Assembly (NCBI GenBank): GCA_913065125.1 | Contig: CAJYAG010000001.1 | Span: 372,001-436,000, forward strand | Length of the DNA: 64,000 nucleotides | Direction: 5' to 3' | From: an uncultured Flavobacteriaceae bacterium | GTDB taxonomy: Bacteria; Bacteroidota; Bacteroidia; Flavobacteriales; Flavobacteriaceae | In this document: positions 49,175-59,253 of the stretch, one piece after another | Layout of the letters: every line of letters starts with the position of its first letter | Position numbering within the stretch: position 1 is the first letter of the stretch | Translations under genes and position numbers: made by a program | Notes under the pieces: generated by a model | The model's input: only the letters and a program-made list of their open reading frames with translations | Told to the model about the DNA's origin: nothing | Database searches by the model: none

Positions 49175-50005
49175 TTATTGGTTACCAAGAATAATAGGCA
49201 ATCCATTTTTTCCAGATCCAATTACAATAACTTTGCTGTTTGGAGATTCTGAAAGTTTAAGAGTTGCATCAATACCTTTTTCTTGTAAAATTTTATCTGT
49301 TAAAGATGCGCTTAGAATCTTATTTGCAATTGCTTTCCCTTCTGCATCAATTTTTTGACGCTCTGCTTCTTTCTTCGCTTTTGCTAATCTAAACTCGTAT
49401 TCTAACGATTCTTGTTCTTGTTTTAATTTTGTTTCGATAGCAATTCTAATTGTTGGTGGTAATTTAACATCTTCTACCAACACCTTTTTAACGTTTAGGA
49501 ATTGTTTTTCTAATACTGTTCGTACTTCATCCAATATTTCTTGCTCAATCACATCTCGCTTACTAGAATAGAGTTGTTCTGGAGTATAACGTCCAAAAAC
49601 ACTTCTTGCTGCAGCATTAATTGCAGGATCTAATACTTCTCTTTCATAATCTTCTCCTTTTGTTTTTATTAAGCTTCCTAAGCTTTCATATTCTGGTTCA
49701 TACCAGATTGTTCCACTTACTTTTACTTCTAATCCGTTAACAGAAAGTACGTTCATTTCATTAGAAATAGATTGCTGACGCACTTTTAGCACAATCATTC
49801 TATTCCATGGAGCAACAACATGAAAACCTTCTGAATATGTTTTTTCAGTGTTAATACCTTGCCCAAAACGCTCAAATAAGACTCCACCTTCTCCAGGTCC
49901 AATTGTTACTGCCGATTTAGAAATAAAAATAATTGCCACAACAGCAATTACTATAAAGAAAATTCCGCCTTTTGGGAATTTAATATCTAATTGTTGATTA
50001 CTCAT
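49175..50005 (-). CDS. prohibitin/SPFH (Band 7) family membrane protein
   Basis: A 276-residue protein with one N-terminal transmembrane helix (GGIFFIVIAVVAIIFISKSA) and the Band 7 domain from GPGEGGVLFERFGQGINTEK to about residue 190 (FLNVKKVLVEDVKLPPTIRI). A coiled coil follows (EQESLEYEFRLAKAKKEAER). Bacterial prohibitins form large ring-like membrane assemblies, often with FtsH, affecting protein quality control. The TAAATTTG box at 50028-50035 gives it its own promoter just after the CDF gene. Confidence 0.92.
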   Translation of the reverse strand: MSNQQLDIKFPKGGIFFIVIAVVAIIFISKSAVTIGPGEGGVLFERFGQGINTEKTYSEGFHVVAPWNRMIVLKVRQQSISNEMNVLSVNGLEVKVSGTIWYEPEYESLGSLIKTKGEDYEREVLDPAINAAARSVFGRYTPEQLYSSKRDVIEQEILDEVRTVLEKQFLNVKKVLVEDVKLPPTIRIAIETKLKQEQESLEYEFRLAKAKKEAERQKIDAEGKAIANKILSASLTDKILQEKGIDATLKLSESPNSKVIVIGSGKNGLPIILGNQ

Positions 50006-50027
50006 AATTTTATTTTTTAAGTTATTT

Positions 50028-50035
50028 CAAATTTA
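50028..50035 (-). promoter_or_regulatory. -7 box of the prohibitin-like gene
   Basis: TAAATTTG on the minus strand, 22 bases before the ATG. Confidence 0.4.
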
Positions 50036-50047
50036 CAATAAAGCTGC

Positions 50048-50947
50048 TTAATTACAATCTTTATAAGCACAATCTTCTGAAATAGATTCTAATTCTAAGG
50101 TTACATGCTCTAAATTAAAATTATCGTGCAATAGTTTTTTTATTTGTTCTTTTATTTCTTTTGATTTTTGCCAACTAAACCCTTTACTTTTTATTTTTAT
50201 GTGTATTGTTGCAATATGAAACTCTCCGTCTAAAGTCCAAATATGACAATCATGAACTTCTGCAACTTCATCAATATTTAAAATGATTTGCTGTATTATT
50301 TCGTCCGAAGAAATTTCATTCGGCACACCTTGTAAAATAATTTTAAAGGCATCTTTAATGTTTTTGTACACGTTAAATAAAACGTAACCAGCAATCAATA
50401 GAGACAAAATTGGGTCTAAAATAGGAACATCCCAAAATTGCATGATTATACTTGCAATAAGTACAGCTACCCACCCTAAAACGTCTTCTAGTAAATGAAG
50501 AGATACAACCCTTTCGTTTATAGAAGAACCTTTTTTTAATTTTAAAACCGCTGCTCCATTTACAATCACACCCAAGATTGCCAACCACATCATTCCGGTT
50601 GCATCTGCTTCTTCTGGATGTATAATTCTTGGAATTGCTGCTGATATGATAAAAAATGAACCAACAATTAGCACAATAGAATTGATAATTGCTCCCAATA
50701 AAGAAAACCTACCGTAACCGTACGTGTATTTTTTATTTGCTCCTTTATTAGATAATTTTTGAAAATACCAAGACATTCCCAAACTTAAGCTATCGCCTAA
50801 ATCGTGAACAGCATCAGACATAATGGCCAAACTATTTGTGTAAAACCCACCAATAATTTCTAAAATCGTAAACGCTAAGTTTAAGAAAAAAGCAGTTTTT
50901 ATATTTTCAGTGGTATGATGATGCCCGTGTTTGTGGTTATGTCCCAT
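50048..50947 (-). CDS. cation diffusion facilitator (CzcD/ZitB-like) transporter
   Basis: A 299-residue CDF protein. The N-terminus is histidine-rich (MGHNHKHGHHHTTENI). Six helices follow with the metal-site motif SLAIMSDAVHDLGDSLSLG (HDxxD) in helix 2 and a matching site in helix 5 (PILDPILSLLIAGY). The cytoplasmic C-terminal domain has EVAEVHDCHIWTLDGEFHIA. It exports zinc or a similar divalent metal from cytoplasm to periplasm. The metal-efflux genes upstream on the same strand (TonB receptor, CusB, CusA) support this role. Confidence 0.93.
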   Translation of the reverse strand: MGHNHKHGHHHTTENIKTAFFLNLAFTILEIIGGFYTNSLAIMSDAVHDLGDSLSLGMSWYFQKLSNKGANKKYTYGYGRFSLLGAIINSIVLIVGSFFIISAAIPRIIHPEEADATGMMWLAILGVIVNGAAVLKLKKGSSINERVVSLHLLEDVLGWVAVLIASIIMQFWDVPILDPILSLLIAGYVLFNVYKNIKDAFKIILQGVPNEISSDEIIQQIILNIDEVAEVHDCHIWTLDGEFHIATIHIKIKSKGFSWQKSKEIKEQIKKLLHDNFNLEHVTLELESISEDCAYKDCN

Positions 50948-50998
50948 TTTTTATGCTATTTATAAACATCTAAAAACCAACGCTTCTAGATACTAAAA

Positions 50999-53155
50999 TT
51001 ACAACTTTATCAATAGTCCTGCATTAAATACAAATCCGTCTGTTGGAGCCCATAAATCTGTTAAAGACGGGTTGTTATGTGGTGCTTTTACCATAGATTC
51101 ATAGTTAGATTGTTTTGTATCGGTAAAGTTTTCAAAATTTGCATACAAGCTTATTGTATTATAAGTTCTCATAGCCATTAAGCCCATTGTCCAAAAATTT
51201 GGTGTTGTAGATAAGTCGTTTCTAACCTGAGAACTTTTATAATATGCTTCATATCCAATTCGCCATTTATCATGAACTTCATACATTAAAACACCACCAA
51301 AACTGTGTTTTGGAGTTAATACTTTTTGCTGACTATTTATCCTAACATTATTAAAAGCATAATTAGTAAAGAGTATAAAATCTTTGTATTTTAATTTTAA
51401 ATTTGTTTCAAATCCAAAGCTATTTAAAGGAGATGAAGCATTAACAAACTCATAATCATTTCCTTGTTGCTCTAGTAATAAGGAGTTTTTTAATCGTGTG
51501 TAAAAGAATAATTGATTGAAAGAAACCGAAACATGATCATTTAAAATTGATGTTTTATAATTAACATCTGCGTTTACACCAAAAGAATTTTCTGCTTTAA
51601 AATCTGTTGGATTTATGGCCAATACATTTTGAAATGCAAGTTTTTCAGATTCTTCTGTAAAAATAGTTGGAATTTTATATCCAAATCCACCACCAAATCT
51701 AGAAGACACAGATTCGTTGTATTTTACAAATAACGAAGCTCTTGGTAAAAAAAACAATCCATAATCGTTCACATAATCTGTTCTTAAACCTGTTTCTAGC
51801 GTAATGTTTTCTTCTAAATCCCAGCTAGATTGAGCAAAACCACCTAAAGTTTTTTGCTCATAACTTCTGTCTAAAGTAGAAAATGGAGTTTCTGTAAATT
51901 TTTCGGTGATTAAATTAGCACCAAAAACCCAATCAGATTCATCTTTATTTAAATTATAAGTAACTTCTGTAAAAGTGGCAAATTGATGTCCTAAAAACTC
52001 ATAATTAACCAATTTTAAATCTCTTTTAAAATAGCTTAAACTATTTTTAAAACTAAAGGATTTATCTTCAGATATTTCATTCTTATAAGTAATTTGCATA
52101 CCATATCTACTTGAAATATTTTCTTCAAAAAAATTTTGAGTCGGGTTTGGGTTTTCATTAACTACATCGATGTCTCCACCTACTCTATCTTCAAAAAATG
52201 CATTTAGCCCAATCCTCCATTTTTCTTTTTCGTTTGGATAATAATAAAATGCCGGGCTTAAATTAATGCTTTGCACTTTTGGAATGTCAGTAAAGTAATC
52301 AGCATTTACATCGGTTGCTTTTTGTAAGTTTCCAGAACCGTAGAAAGACATTCCAAATATAGAATCCCTTTTACTATAATACGCATTAATTGTGCTTCCG
52401 TTTCTAGAATTTTTATCGAACATAAACATCAATTCTTTTTCAAATCTTGGTTGTTTTGTAATTAAATTAACCAAACCAGCAATTGCGCCTGCTCCGTATA
52501 ATGTAGATGAACTTCCTTTAATTATTTCTACTTGCTTTAAATCTAATGGCGGAATCTGCATGATACTCAACCCACTAGAAAATCCACCAAATAAAGGAAA
52601 ACCGTCTTTTAATAATTGTGTAAATCTACCGTCTAATCCTTGAATTCTAATACTTTGATTTGCAGAATTTGCAGAAGTTTGTTGCATTTGAATTCCTGTA
52701 CTTTCTCTAAGTAACATAGCAATATTTGCAGAATTCATAACGGCTTTTTCACCCAATTCCTCACCAGAAATGACTTCTACTCGTGTTGGTATTTGTGCAA
52801 TGGTTCTTTTACTTCTTGTAGATGAAATTTCAACCGTATCTAAAGTAGATTCATCTTCATGTAATTCAATTGTTATGGTATTGTTTTCTAAAGGAAATGT
52901 ATATACTTTTTCAAAAGTTTCAAAACCAATAAAAGAAATAACTAGTATTTGTTTTCCGCTTTCAATATTACTAATGGTAGCAATTCCTTCTAGATTTGTT
53001 GTGCTTCCTTTGGTGGTGTTTTTAATATATACAGACGCTCCGACAACTATTTCTTGATGGTCTTTAGAAATTACTTTTACTGTAACTGTGTTTTGTGCTA
53101 TTAATGTTTGAGCAAACACGAAAAAAAATAGGGTTAAAATGATATTCTTAATCAT
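50999..53155 (-). CDS. TonB-dependent outer membrane receptor
   Basis: A 718-residue receptor. After a signal peptide ending LIAQN come a CarboxypepD_reg domain at about 20-105 (GASVYIKNTTKGSTTNLEGI), the plug (RTIAQIPTRVEVISGEELGE, then SIRIQGLDGRFTQLLKDGFP and GSSSTLYGAGAIAGLVNLIT), and a 22-stranded barrel ending in GFVFNAGLLIKL. The subfamily resembles CirA/vitamin B12-type receptors, and its position between a CDF pump and a Cus-type pump hints at a metal or metal complex. Ligand unproven. A terminator separates it from cusB. Confidence 0.92.
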   Translation of the reverse strand: MIKNIILTLFFFVFAQTLIAQNTVTVKVISKDHQEIVVGASVYIKNTTKGSTTNLEGIATISNIESGKQILVISFIGFETFEKVYTFPLENNTITIELHEDESTLDTVEISSTRSKRTIAQIPTRVEVISGEELGEKAVMNSANIAMLLRESTGIQMQQTSANSANQSIRIQGLDGRFTQLLKDGFPLFGGFSSGLSIMQIPPLDLKQVEIIKGSSSTLYGAGAIAGLVNLITKQPRFEKELMFMFDKNSRNGSTINAYYSKRDSIFGMSFYGSGNLQKATDVNADYFTDIPKVQSINLSPAFYYYPNEKEKWRIGLNAFFEDRVGGDIDVVNENPNPTQNFFEENISSRYGMQITYKNEISEDKSFSFKNSLSYFKRDLKLVNYEFLGHQFATFTEVTYNLNKDESDWVFGANLITEKFTETPFSTLDRSYEQKTLGGFAQSSWDLEENITLETGLRTDYVNDYGLFFLPRASLFVKYNESVSSRFGGGFGYKIPTIFTEESEKLAFQNVLAINPTDFKAENSFGVNADVNYKTSILNDHVSVSFNQLFFYTRLKNSLLLEQQGNDYEFVNASSPLNSFGFETNLKLKYKDFILFTNYAFNNVRINSQQKVLTPKHSFGGVLMYEVHDKWRIGYEAYYKSSQVRNDLSTTPNFWTMGLMAMRTYNTISLYANFENFTDTKQSNYESMVKAPHNNPSLTDLWAPTDGFVFNAGLLIKL

Positions 53156-53234
53156 TATTTATGATTTTTGATAATTAATATTTGATATGATAGATGACAT
53201 TTTTTATGATAAAAAGATGCAAAAAAAATAAACT

Positions 53235-53262
53235 AAGAGCGATTAATAAATTAATCGCTCTT
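53235..53262 (-). terminator. terminator after the CusB-like gene
   Basis: AAGAGCGATTAAT and ATTAATCGCTCTT pair over AA, followed on the minus strand by an AT-rich stretch with T runs. Confidence 0.8.
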
Positions 53263-53270
53263 TAAAATTT

Positions 53271-54434
53271 TTAGTGTCCATGACCTTCATCTGATCCTCC
53301 AGTCATTTGCAACCATTTCTCTTTTAAAAAATGAGCACCTTCGGTTACAATATGAACATTAAATTTATTTCCTTTAATCGTTTTAATTTCTGTAAAATTA
53401 TTATCTGAATTTCCTGTAGTAACCTTAATTGGAATAAATTCCAAATCACTTTTTGCTAAAAAAACAAATTGTTGTTCGTCAATTTCTATAATTGCATTTT
53501 CTGGAACCGAATATACTTCTTTACCTCCAACAAGTATTTGAGCATTGATAAACATTCCTGATTTTAAGATGCCTTTATCCTCTTCAAAATGCCCATGAAC
53601 ATTTACCGTTTTTGTTTTATTATCTACTTTTTGACTAATTAATTTAATATATCCATGGTAATTCACATCAACACCCGAAGTTTGAAAAAAGAAGTCATTT
53701 CCTTTTTTAATCTTAGTAATGTCTGCACCAAAAACATTTAATTCTGCATGCATATGATCCGTATCAATGATTTCCATCATTTCTGAATTTGTAGATAAGA
53801 ACTTTCCTTGATTTAAATTAGTGCCAACAACATACCCTTCTATAGGTGTTTTTACATAAATGTATTCTTGTATACCGTTCTTTAAAACCGTTTCAGAATT
53901 TAACCCAATCATTGCTAATTGAGAAGAATAACTTTCAACCAGACTTTTAGCTGATTTGTATGTTCCTTCAGCAATTTGAAAAGATTTTTTTGAAGTTATT
54001 TCATTTACTAACAACATCTTTTTTCTATCGTAATCAGCTTTTGCAACGGCACTTTTATTAACAGCCTTTAAAAAATCATATTGTAATTTGATAAAATTTG
54101 GGTGCTTTAAAGTTGCAACTATTTGTCCTTTTTTTACTTTATCTCCGGGCAATAAATTTGTTTTAAATACAAACGCCTCCATGGGTGCGTAAATAGTAAC
54201 CTTACTTTGCGGCGGCACCTCAATAGTCCCAGTAACAGCCACTTTATCTCTAATATTCATTTTTTGTATGTCGCCAACTTTAATTTTTGTTGTTGCCAAT
54301 TGCTCTTTTGTTAAATGAATTTTGTTTTTATTCTGTTGTTCTTGTACAACTTCTTTTATATCTGATTTCGTTTCAGATTTTGGATTACAACTGATGATTG
54401 CAACAGCTAATAATAAGTATATATATTTTTTCAT
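53271..54434 (-). CDS. RND efflux periplasmic adaptor (CusB/CzcB-like)
   Basis: A 387-residue membrane-fusion protein with a lipobox (AIISC near 16). The lipoyl/barrel-sandwich halves are VTIYAPMEAFVFKTNLLPGD and YVKTPIEGYVVGTNLNQGKF, separated by a helical hairpin. The beta-barrel and membrane-proximal domains follow. The C-terminus ends GGSDEGHGH, a short His stretch that may bind metal. It links the inner membrane pump to the outer membrane channel. It lies 2 bases after the pump gene. Confidence 0.92.
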   Translation of the reverse strand: MKKYIYLLLAVAIISCNPKSETKSDIKEVVQEQQNKNKIHLTKEQLATTKIKVGDIQKMNIRDKVAVTGTIEVPPQSKVTIYAPMEAFVFKTNLLPGDKVKKGQIVATLKHPNFIKLQYDFLKAVNKSAVAKADYDRKKMLLVNEITSKKSFQIAEGTYKSAKSLVESYSSQLAMIGLNSETVLKNGIQEYIYVKTPIEGYVVGTNLNQGKFLSTNSEMMEIIDTDHMHAELNVFGADITKIKKGNDFFFQTSGVDVNYHGYIKLISQKVDNKTKTVNVHGHFEEDKGILKSGMFINAQILVGGKEVYSVPENAIIEIDEQQFVFLAKSDLEFIPIKVTTGNSDNNFTEIKTIKGNKFNVHIVTEGAHFLKEKWLQMTGGSDEGHGH

Positions 54435-54436
54435 TG

Positions 54437-57400
54437 TTATTCTTTTGTATAAAATTCGTAAGCAATTACTGTTTGATTGTAATTGTTAATCAGTGATAAA
54501 TAATTTTGCATTACTTGAAAATAAGCACTAAAACTTTGGCTATATTGATACGCATCAATTTCTCCAGATTGATATGCTACCTTTAGTTTGTTTAGAAATG
54601 TTGTAGCTATATTTTTAGTTTTTTCTACATTTTCTAGTTCCTCTTTTAAATATGTAACCTGCGTTCTTAAACTTTCAAAATTATTATGCAACGCTACTAT
54701 TTTTGAAGTGTTTTCAAAAGCAACTTCTTCTTTAATGATTTGTTGCTTTTTAATTACAGCTCTTTTTGACCAAATTGAAATCGGTATATTTAATCCTATA
54801 TTAAAGCCAGTAAAACCAGAAGTATTTCCTGTTTTTCTGTTTACTAACCCAGCTGTTAATTCAGGAAAATAAAAAGATTTTACCACCTCTATTTTTTTCT
54901 GAGCAATTTGATTGCTTTTATTAATTACTGATTTAAAAGATGTAGAAATTACATTGTTTTCTAGTGATACTTCTTTTCTTTTAGGCAATTTTGATATAGG
55001 CACAATACCATAATTAATTTGTAACAGTTCTTTTAACTCATTCTCAATGTTCAAAAATTGTTTATATATTTTACTTTTTTGAGATTGAACACCTAAAGAT
55101 TCTAAAGCCGTTAAATCATTTTCTAAGCCCCCTATTTCACCAGATTTATATAACTTATTTGCTATATCATTTACCTGCTTTCTATTTAATTGTTCTTCTT
55201 CTAATAAAGAAATGAGTGCATATAAATAATGCCATTTTTGATATAAAATTTTGGCATTTCTTATCGTTTCTTTTAATGAAATCTTATTAGATGCTTTTGC
55301 AAAGTCTCTTTTTACTTTTGCTAATTTTCTATTTTGAAGATGAGATAAAACAGATCCAAAATTTTGATGTACAGACCATTCTTTTTCTGAGACTCCATTT
55401 GCAACTCCAACATCTTGAAATTTAATTACCAAAGGAGCTAAATCAATTGATTCAGCAATACCAAATTCACTTTTAAGAATAGTTAAATTCGACTTTTTGA
55501 AAGCTACAGAGCTTTTAATTGCCAAGTTAACCACTTCTTTTTCTGACAATTTTTTATTTGATTCCTGAGAATACATCAGAGTAGAACAAAATAGAAGCAC
55601 AATAATAGTAGCTGTTTTAGAAATCATTATTTTTTTAGTTTTAATCGTTTCAAATAAAGAATACAAAACAGGTAAAATTAACAAAGTTAAAAGCGTGGCA
55701 GAAACCAACCCTCCAATAACAACTGTTGCTAAAGGCTTTTGAACTTCTGCTCCAGCAGATCCAGAAAGAGCCATTGGTAAAAACCCTAAAGAAGCCACTA
55801 GCGCAGTTAATATTACTGGACGTAATCTTACAGAAGTTCCTCTTTTAATAATTTCTACACTATTTGCAACTCCCTCTTTTTTTAATCGATTAAATTCTGC
55901 AATTAATACAATTCCGTTTAAAACAGCCACACCAAACAAAGCTATAAAACCAATTCCCGCTGAAATTGAAAATGGCATATCTCTTAACCATAACGCAAAA
56001 ATTCCACCAATTGCTGACATCGGAATCGCTGTAAAAATTAAGATACTTTGTTTTATTGATTTAAAGGTAATGTACAATAATAAAAAAATTAGCAATAATG
56101 CTACAGGGACAGCAATAGATAATCTAGTTCTTGCTTCTTCTAAGTTCTTAAAAGTTCCTCCATACGTAATATAATAACCAGCATCAAATTGAACATTTGC
56201 ATCAACTTTTTGTTTCAATTCATTTACAATACTAGCAACATCTCTACCTCTAACATTAAACCCAACTGTTATTCTGCGTTTTGCATCATCTCTTTGAATT
56301 TGATTCGGTCCTGTTTTAAAACTTACATCTGCGACATTTGTAAGCGGAATTTGAATTCCGTTTGGAGTTGTAATGTACAGATTACGTATGTCTTCTATAC
56401 TTTCTCTGTTCTTGTTTGCCAATCTTACTACTAAATCAAACCGTTTTTCTCCTTCATAAACAGAACCAGCAATTTGACCTGCAAATGCAGCGTTTATGGT
56501 TGTGTTAACTGCTGAAACATTTAAACCATAAAATGCCAATTGACTACGCTTATAATCAATTACAATTTGTTTTAATCCCGTCATTTTCTCAACATACAAA
56601 TCTTCTGCGCCATCAATATTAGGTATCAAAGTAGCTATTAGATTTCCATATTGTACTAGTTTATCTAGATCCTCTCCATAAACTTTCAAGACAACATCTT
56701 GCCTTGCGCCTGTCATTAACTCATTAAAACGCATTTGAATGGGTTGTTGAAACCCAAAAGTTACACCAACCATCGTTTCATCTAATAGCTGTTGCATTTT
56801 TTCTGCTAATTGATCTTTAGTGTCTGCTTTTACCCATTGATCACTCTCTTTTAATATAATCATTAAATCGGCCGCTTCTATAGGCATTGGGTCTGTTGGT
56901 ATTTCTGAAGAACCTATTTTTCCTACAATTTCTTTTATTTCGTTTGGGAACTCTTTTAAAAGAATTTTTGATGCTTTGTTTACAGACTCTATTGTATGAG
57001 AAAGAGAACTACCTGTTGAAACACGTGTTTCAACGGCAAAATCTCCTTCATCTAAAGACGGAATAAATTCAGAACCCATTGTTGAAAATGTAAACAAACT
57101 AAATCCAAAAATAATTAAAGAACCTATAATTACTTTTTTCTTGTTTACCAACACATAGTTTAAAGCAGGAGAATATATATTCTGAATGGCGTCAATTATC
57201 TTATCAGAAATCGTCTTTTTATGTTTCATTTTTTTATTTAAAAACAATGCGCTCATCATTGGGACATAGGTTAAAGACAAAATAAAAGCTCCTAAAATTG
57301 CAAAACTTACTGCAATTGCCATTGGTCTAAACATCTTCCCTTCAACACCTACTAAAGCAAGTATTGGTAAGTACACAATTAAAATGATAATTTCTCCGAA

Positions 57401-58750
57401 AGCTGCACTAGTTCTAATTTTTGATGCAGAAGTATATACTTCTTTATCCATTTGTTTTTGACTAAGCTTTATTCCAGATTTTTTTAATCCGAGATAATGC
57501 AATGTTGCTTCTACAATAATTACAGAACCATCTACGATAATCCCAAAATCTATTGCTCCTAAGCTCATTAAATTTCCAGAAACACCAAATAGATTCATTA
57601 AACTTATTGCAAATAACATTGCCAAAGGAATCACTGAAGCAACAATTAATCCTGCCCTAAAGTTACCTAAGAACAATACCAATATAAAAATTACTATTAA
57701 AGCACCTTCTATTAAGTTTTTTGAAACTGTATGTATTGCTTTATCTACCAACTTTGTTCTGTCTAAAAAAGGCTTTATTATTACGCCTTTTGGTAAATTT
57801 TTTTCTATTTGTGCAATACGTTCTTTTACTTTTTGAATTACTTTAGAAGAATTTGCCCCTTTTAGCATCATTACAATAGCTCCTACTGTTTCTCCTTCTC
57901 CATTTCGAGTCATCGCACCATAACGCACAGCACTTCCAAATTGAACAACACCAATATCTTTTATTAAAATTGGAGTTCCATTTAATGTGCTTTTTACAAC
58001 AATGTTTTTTATATCATCTAACTTTTGTATCAATCCTTGACTACGAATAAAATAGGCTTTTGGGTTTTTATCAATATAAGCCCCACCTGTATTTTGGTTG
58101 TTTTTTGTCAAGGCTTCAAATACCTCATTAATACTAACATTTAATGATTGTAATTTATCGGGTTCAATTGCTACTTCATATTGTTTTAAAAATCCCCCAA
58201 AGCTACTTACATCTGCAACACCTTCAATTCCTAATAATTGACGGCGTACTATCCAGTCTTGAATTGAACGAAGTTCCATGGTAGAAAACTGACTTTCAAA
58301 ACCTTTGTCTGCATATATTGTATATTGATAAATCTCTCCTAATCCTGAAGTTAAAGGAGCCATTGTTGGTGTTCCTACACCAGCTGGAATTTGATTTTTA
58401 GCTTCCGCAAGGCGTTCGTTTATTTGTTGTCTTGCCCAATAAATATCTACGTTGTCTTTAAAAACAACGGTAACAACACTTAATCCAAACCTAGAAAAAG
58501 AACGAACTTCTTCTATATTAGGAATACTTGCCATTGTCAATTCTATTGGAAATGTAACTAAACGTTCTATATCTTGCGCAGATTGTGATGGTGCTGATGT
58601 AATAATTTGCACCTGATTATTGGTGATATCTGGTACTGCGTCTATTGGTAATTGCTGAACGGAGTATATTCCCCAACCAATTAATCCAAGGATAAACACA
58701 CCAATAATCAATTTATTTTTAATTGAAAATTTTATAATGCTATCTAACAT
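54437..58750 (-). CDS. CusA/CzcA-type heavy-metal RND pump fused to a TolC-like domain
   Basis: A 1,437-residue fusion. Residues 1-1041 form a complete heavy-metal RND pump: IDAVPDITNNQVQIIT at the N-terminus, helix 4 motif GAIDFGIIVDGSVIIVEA, and repeat two with GIGFIALFGVAVLNGIVLIA. The DFG-DG motif points to the divalent-metal branch rather than Cu/Ag. From M1042 the frame continues without a stop into a second signal-peptide-like stretch (MISKTATIIVLLFCSTLMYS) and an outer-membrane-factor domain of about 395 residues with long coiled helices. It exports metal with the adaptor downstream. The fusion is known in Bacteroidota, and how it is processed is unclear. Confidence 0.92.
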   Translation of the reverse strand: MLDSIIKFSIKNKLIIGVFILGLIGWGIYSVQQLPIDAVPDITNNQVQIITSAPSQSAQDIERLVTFPIELTMASIPNIEEVRSFSRFGLSVVTVVFKDNVDIYWARQQINERLAEAKNQIPAGVGTPTMAPLTSGLGEIYQYTIYADKGFESQFSTMELRSIQDWIVRRQLLGIEGVADVSSFGGFLKQYEVAIEPDKLQSLNVSINEVFEALTKNNQNTGGAYIDKNPKAYFIRSQGLIQKLDDIKNIVVKSTLNGTPILIKDIGVVQFGSAVRYGAMTRNGEGETVGAIVMMLKGANSSKVIQKVKERIAQIEKNLPKGVIIKPFLDRTKLVDKAIHTVSKNLIEGALIVIFILVLFLGNFRAGLIVASVIPLAMLFAISLMNLFGVSGNLMSLGAIDFGIIVDGSVIIVEATLHYLGLKKSGIKLSQKQMDKEVYTSASKIRTSAAFGEIIILIVYLPILALVGVEGKMFRPMAIAVSFAILGAFILSLTYVPMMSALFLNKKMKHKKTISDKIIDAIQNIYSPALNYVLVNKKKVIIGSLIIFGFSLFTFSTMGSEFIPSLDEGDFAVETRVSTGSSLSHTIESVNKASKILLKEFPNEIKEIVGKIGSSEIPTDPMPIEAADLMIILKESDQWVKADTKDQLAEKMQQLLDETMVGVTFGFQQPIQMRFNELMTGARQDVVLKVYGEDLDKLVQYGNLIATLIPNIDGAEDLYVEKMTGLKQIVIDYKRSQLAFYGLNVSAVNTTINAAFAGQIAGSVYEGEKRFDLVVRLANKNRESIEDIRNLYITTPNGIQIPLTNVADVSFKTGPNQIQRDDAKRRITVGFNVRGRDVASIVNELKQKVDANVQFDAGYYITYGGTFKNLEEARTRLSIAVPVALLLIFLLLYITFKSIKQSILIFTAIPMSAIGGIFALWLRDMPFSISAGIGFIALFGVAVLNGIVLIAEFNRLKKEGVANSVEIIKRGTSVRLRPVILTALVASLGFLPMALSGSAGAEVQKPLATVVIGGLVSATLLTLLILPVLYSLFETIKTKKIMISKTATIIVLLFCSTLMYSQESNKKLSEKEVVNLAIKSSVAFKKSNLTILKSEFGIAESIDLAPLVIKFQDVGVANGVSEKEWSVHQNFGSVLSHLQNRKLAKVKRDFAKASNKISLKETIRNAKILYQKWHYLYALISLLEEEQLNRKQVNDIANKLYKSGEIGGLENDLTALESLGVQSQKSKIYKQFLNIENELKELLQINYGIVPISKLPKRKEVSLENNVISTSFKSVINKSNQIAQKKIEVVKSFYFPELTAGLVNRKTGNTSGFTGFNIGLNIPISIWSKRAVIKKQQIIKEEVAFENTSKIVALHNNFESLRTQVTYLKEELENVEKTKNIATTFLNKLKVAYQSGEIDAYQYSQSFSAYFQVMQNYLSLINNYNQTVIAYEFYTKE

Positions 58751-58857
58751 TTTAATTTGTTTTTACGTGATACAATAATTATATGGCTCAAATGAAGCCA
58801 TCATAATTCTCCCAATTTTTTAAAAAAATCAGGTTAACTTATTTATGGTGTAACAAA

Positions 58858-59202
58858 TCAAACTTGTGGAGGCTCTAGAAGTGTCTCTAAATAATTAGAA
58901 GCAAAAGATTTTTGGTAATAATGATTTGGTTTTTTTACTTGTGTAATTCCTTTTAAATTACAACACGTATTAAAAGGAGTAATTATTGCACTAGAAAAAC
59001 CTAAAGAAGTACAATGATGATGGTGTTTTGAATTTTCATTATCTTCTGTATCATTTTTATGATGGTCATTTTCATGAGAATCTCCTAAAACATCTACATG
59101 ATGATTTTCTACAGTATCTGTAAATATAACTGCATCTAAATGTGCTTGTACCGGTGGTACAAACATTAATAAAATTAATAAGAAAATACTTAATTCTTTC
59201 AA
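58858..59202 (-). CDS. small exported histidine-rich protein
   Basis: A 114-residue protein with a signal peptide ending VQAHL near 20. A His- and Asp-rich segment follows (VENHHVDVLGDSHENDHHKN, then KHHHHC) and a cysteine pair in FNTCCNLKG. It lies about 107 bases upstream of the pump on the same strand. Small proteins like this often lead metal-efflux operons, so periplasmic metal binding or sensing is likely, but I do not recognise a named family. Confidence 0.75.
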   Translation of the reverse strand: MKELSIFLLILLMFVPPVQAHLDAVIFTDTVENHHVDVLGDSHENDHHKNDTEDNENSKHHHHCTSLGFSSAIITPFNTCCNLKGITQVKKPNHYYQKSFASNYLETLLEPPQV

Positions 59203-59253
59203 TGATCCATTCTATTTTAACAATACAAAAATAGTACTATTTTAAAGAAAATA

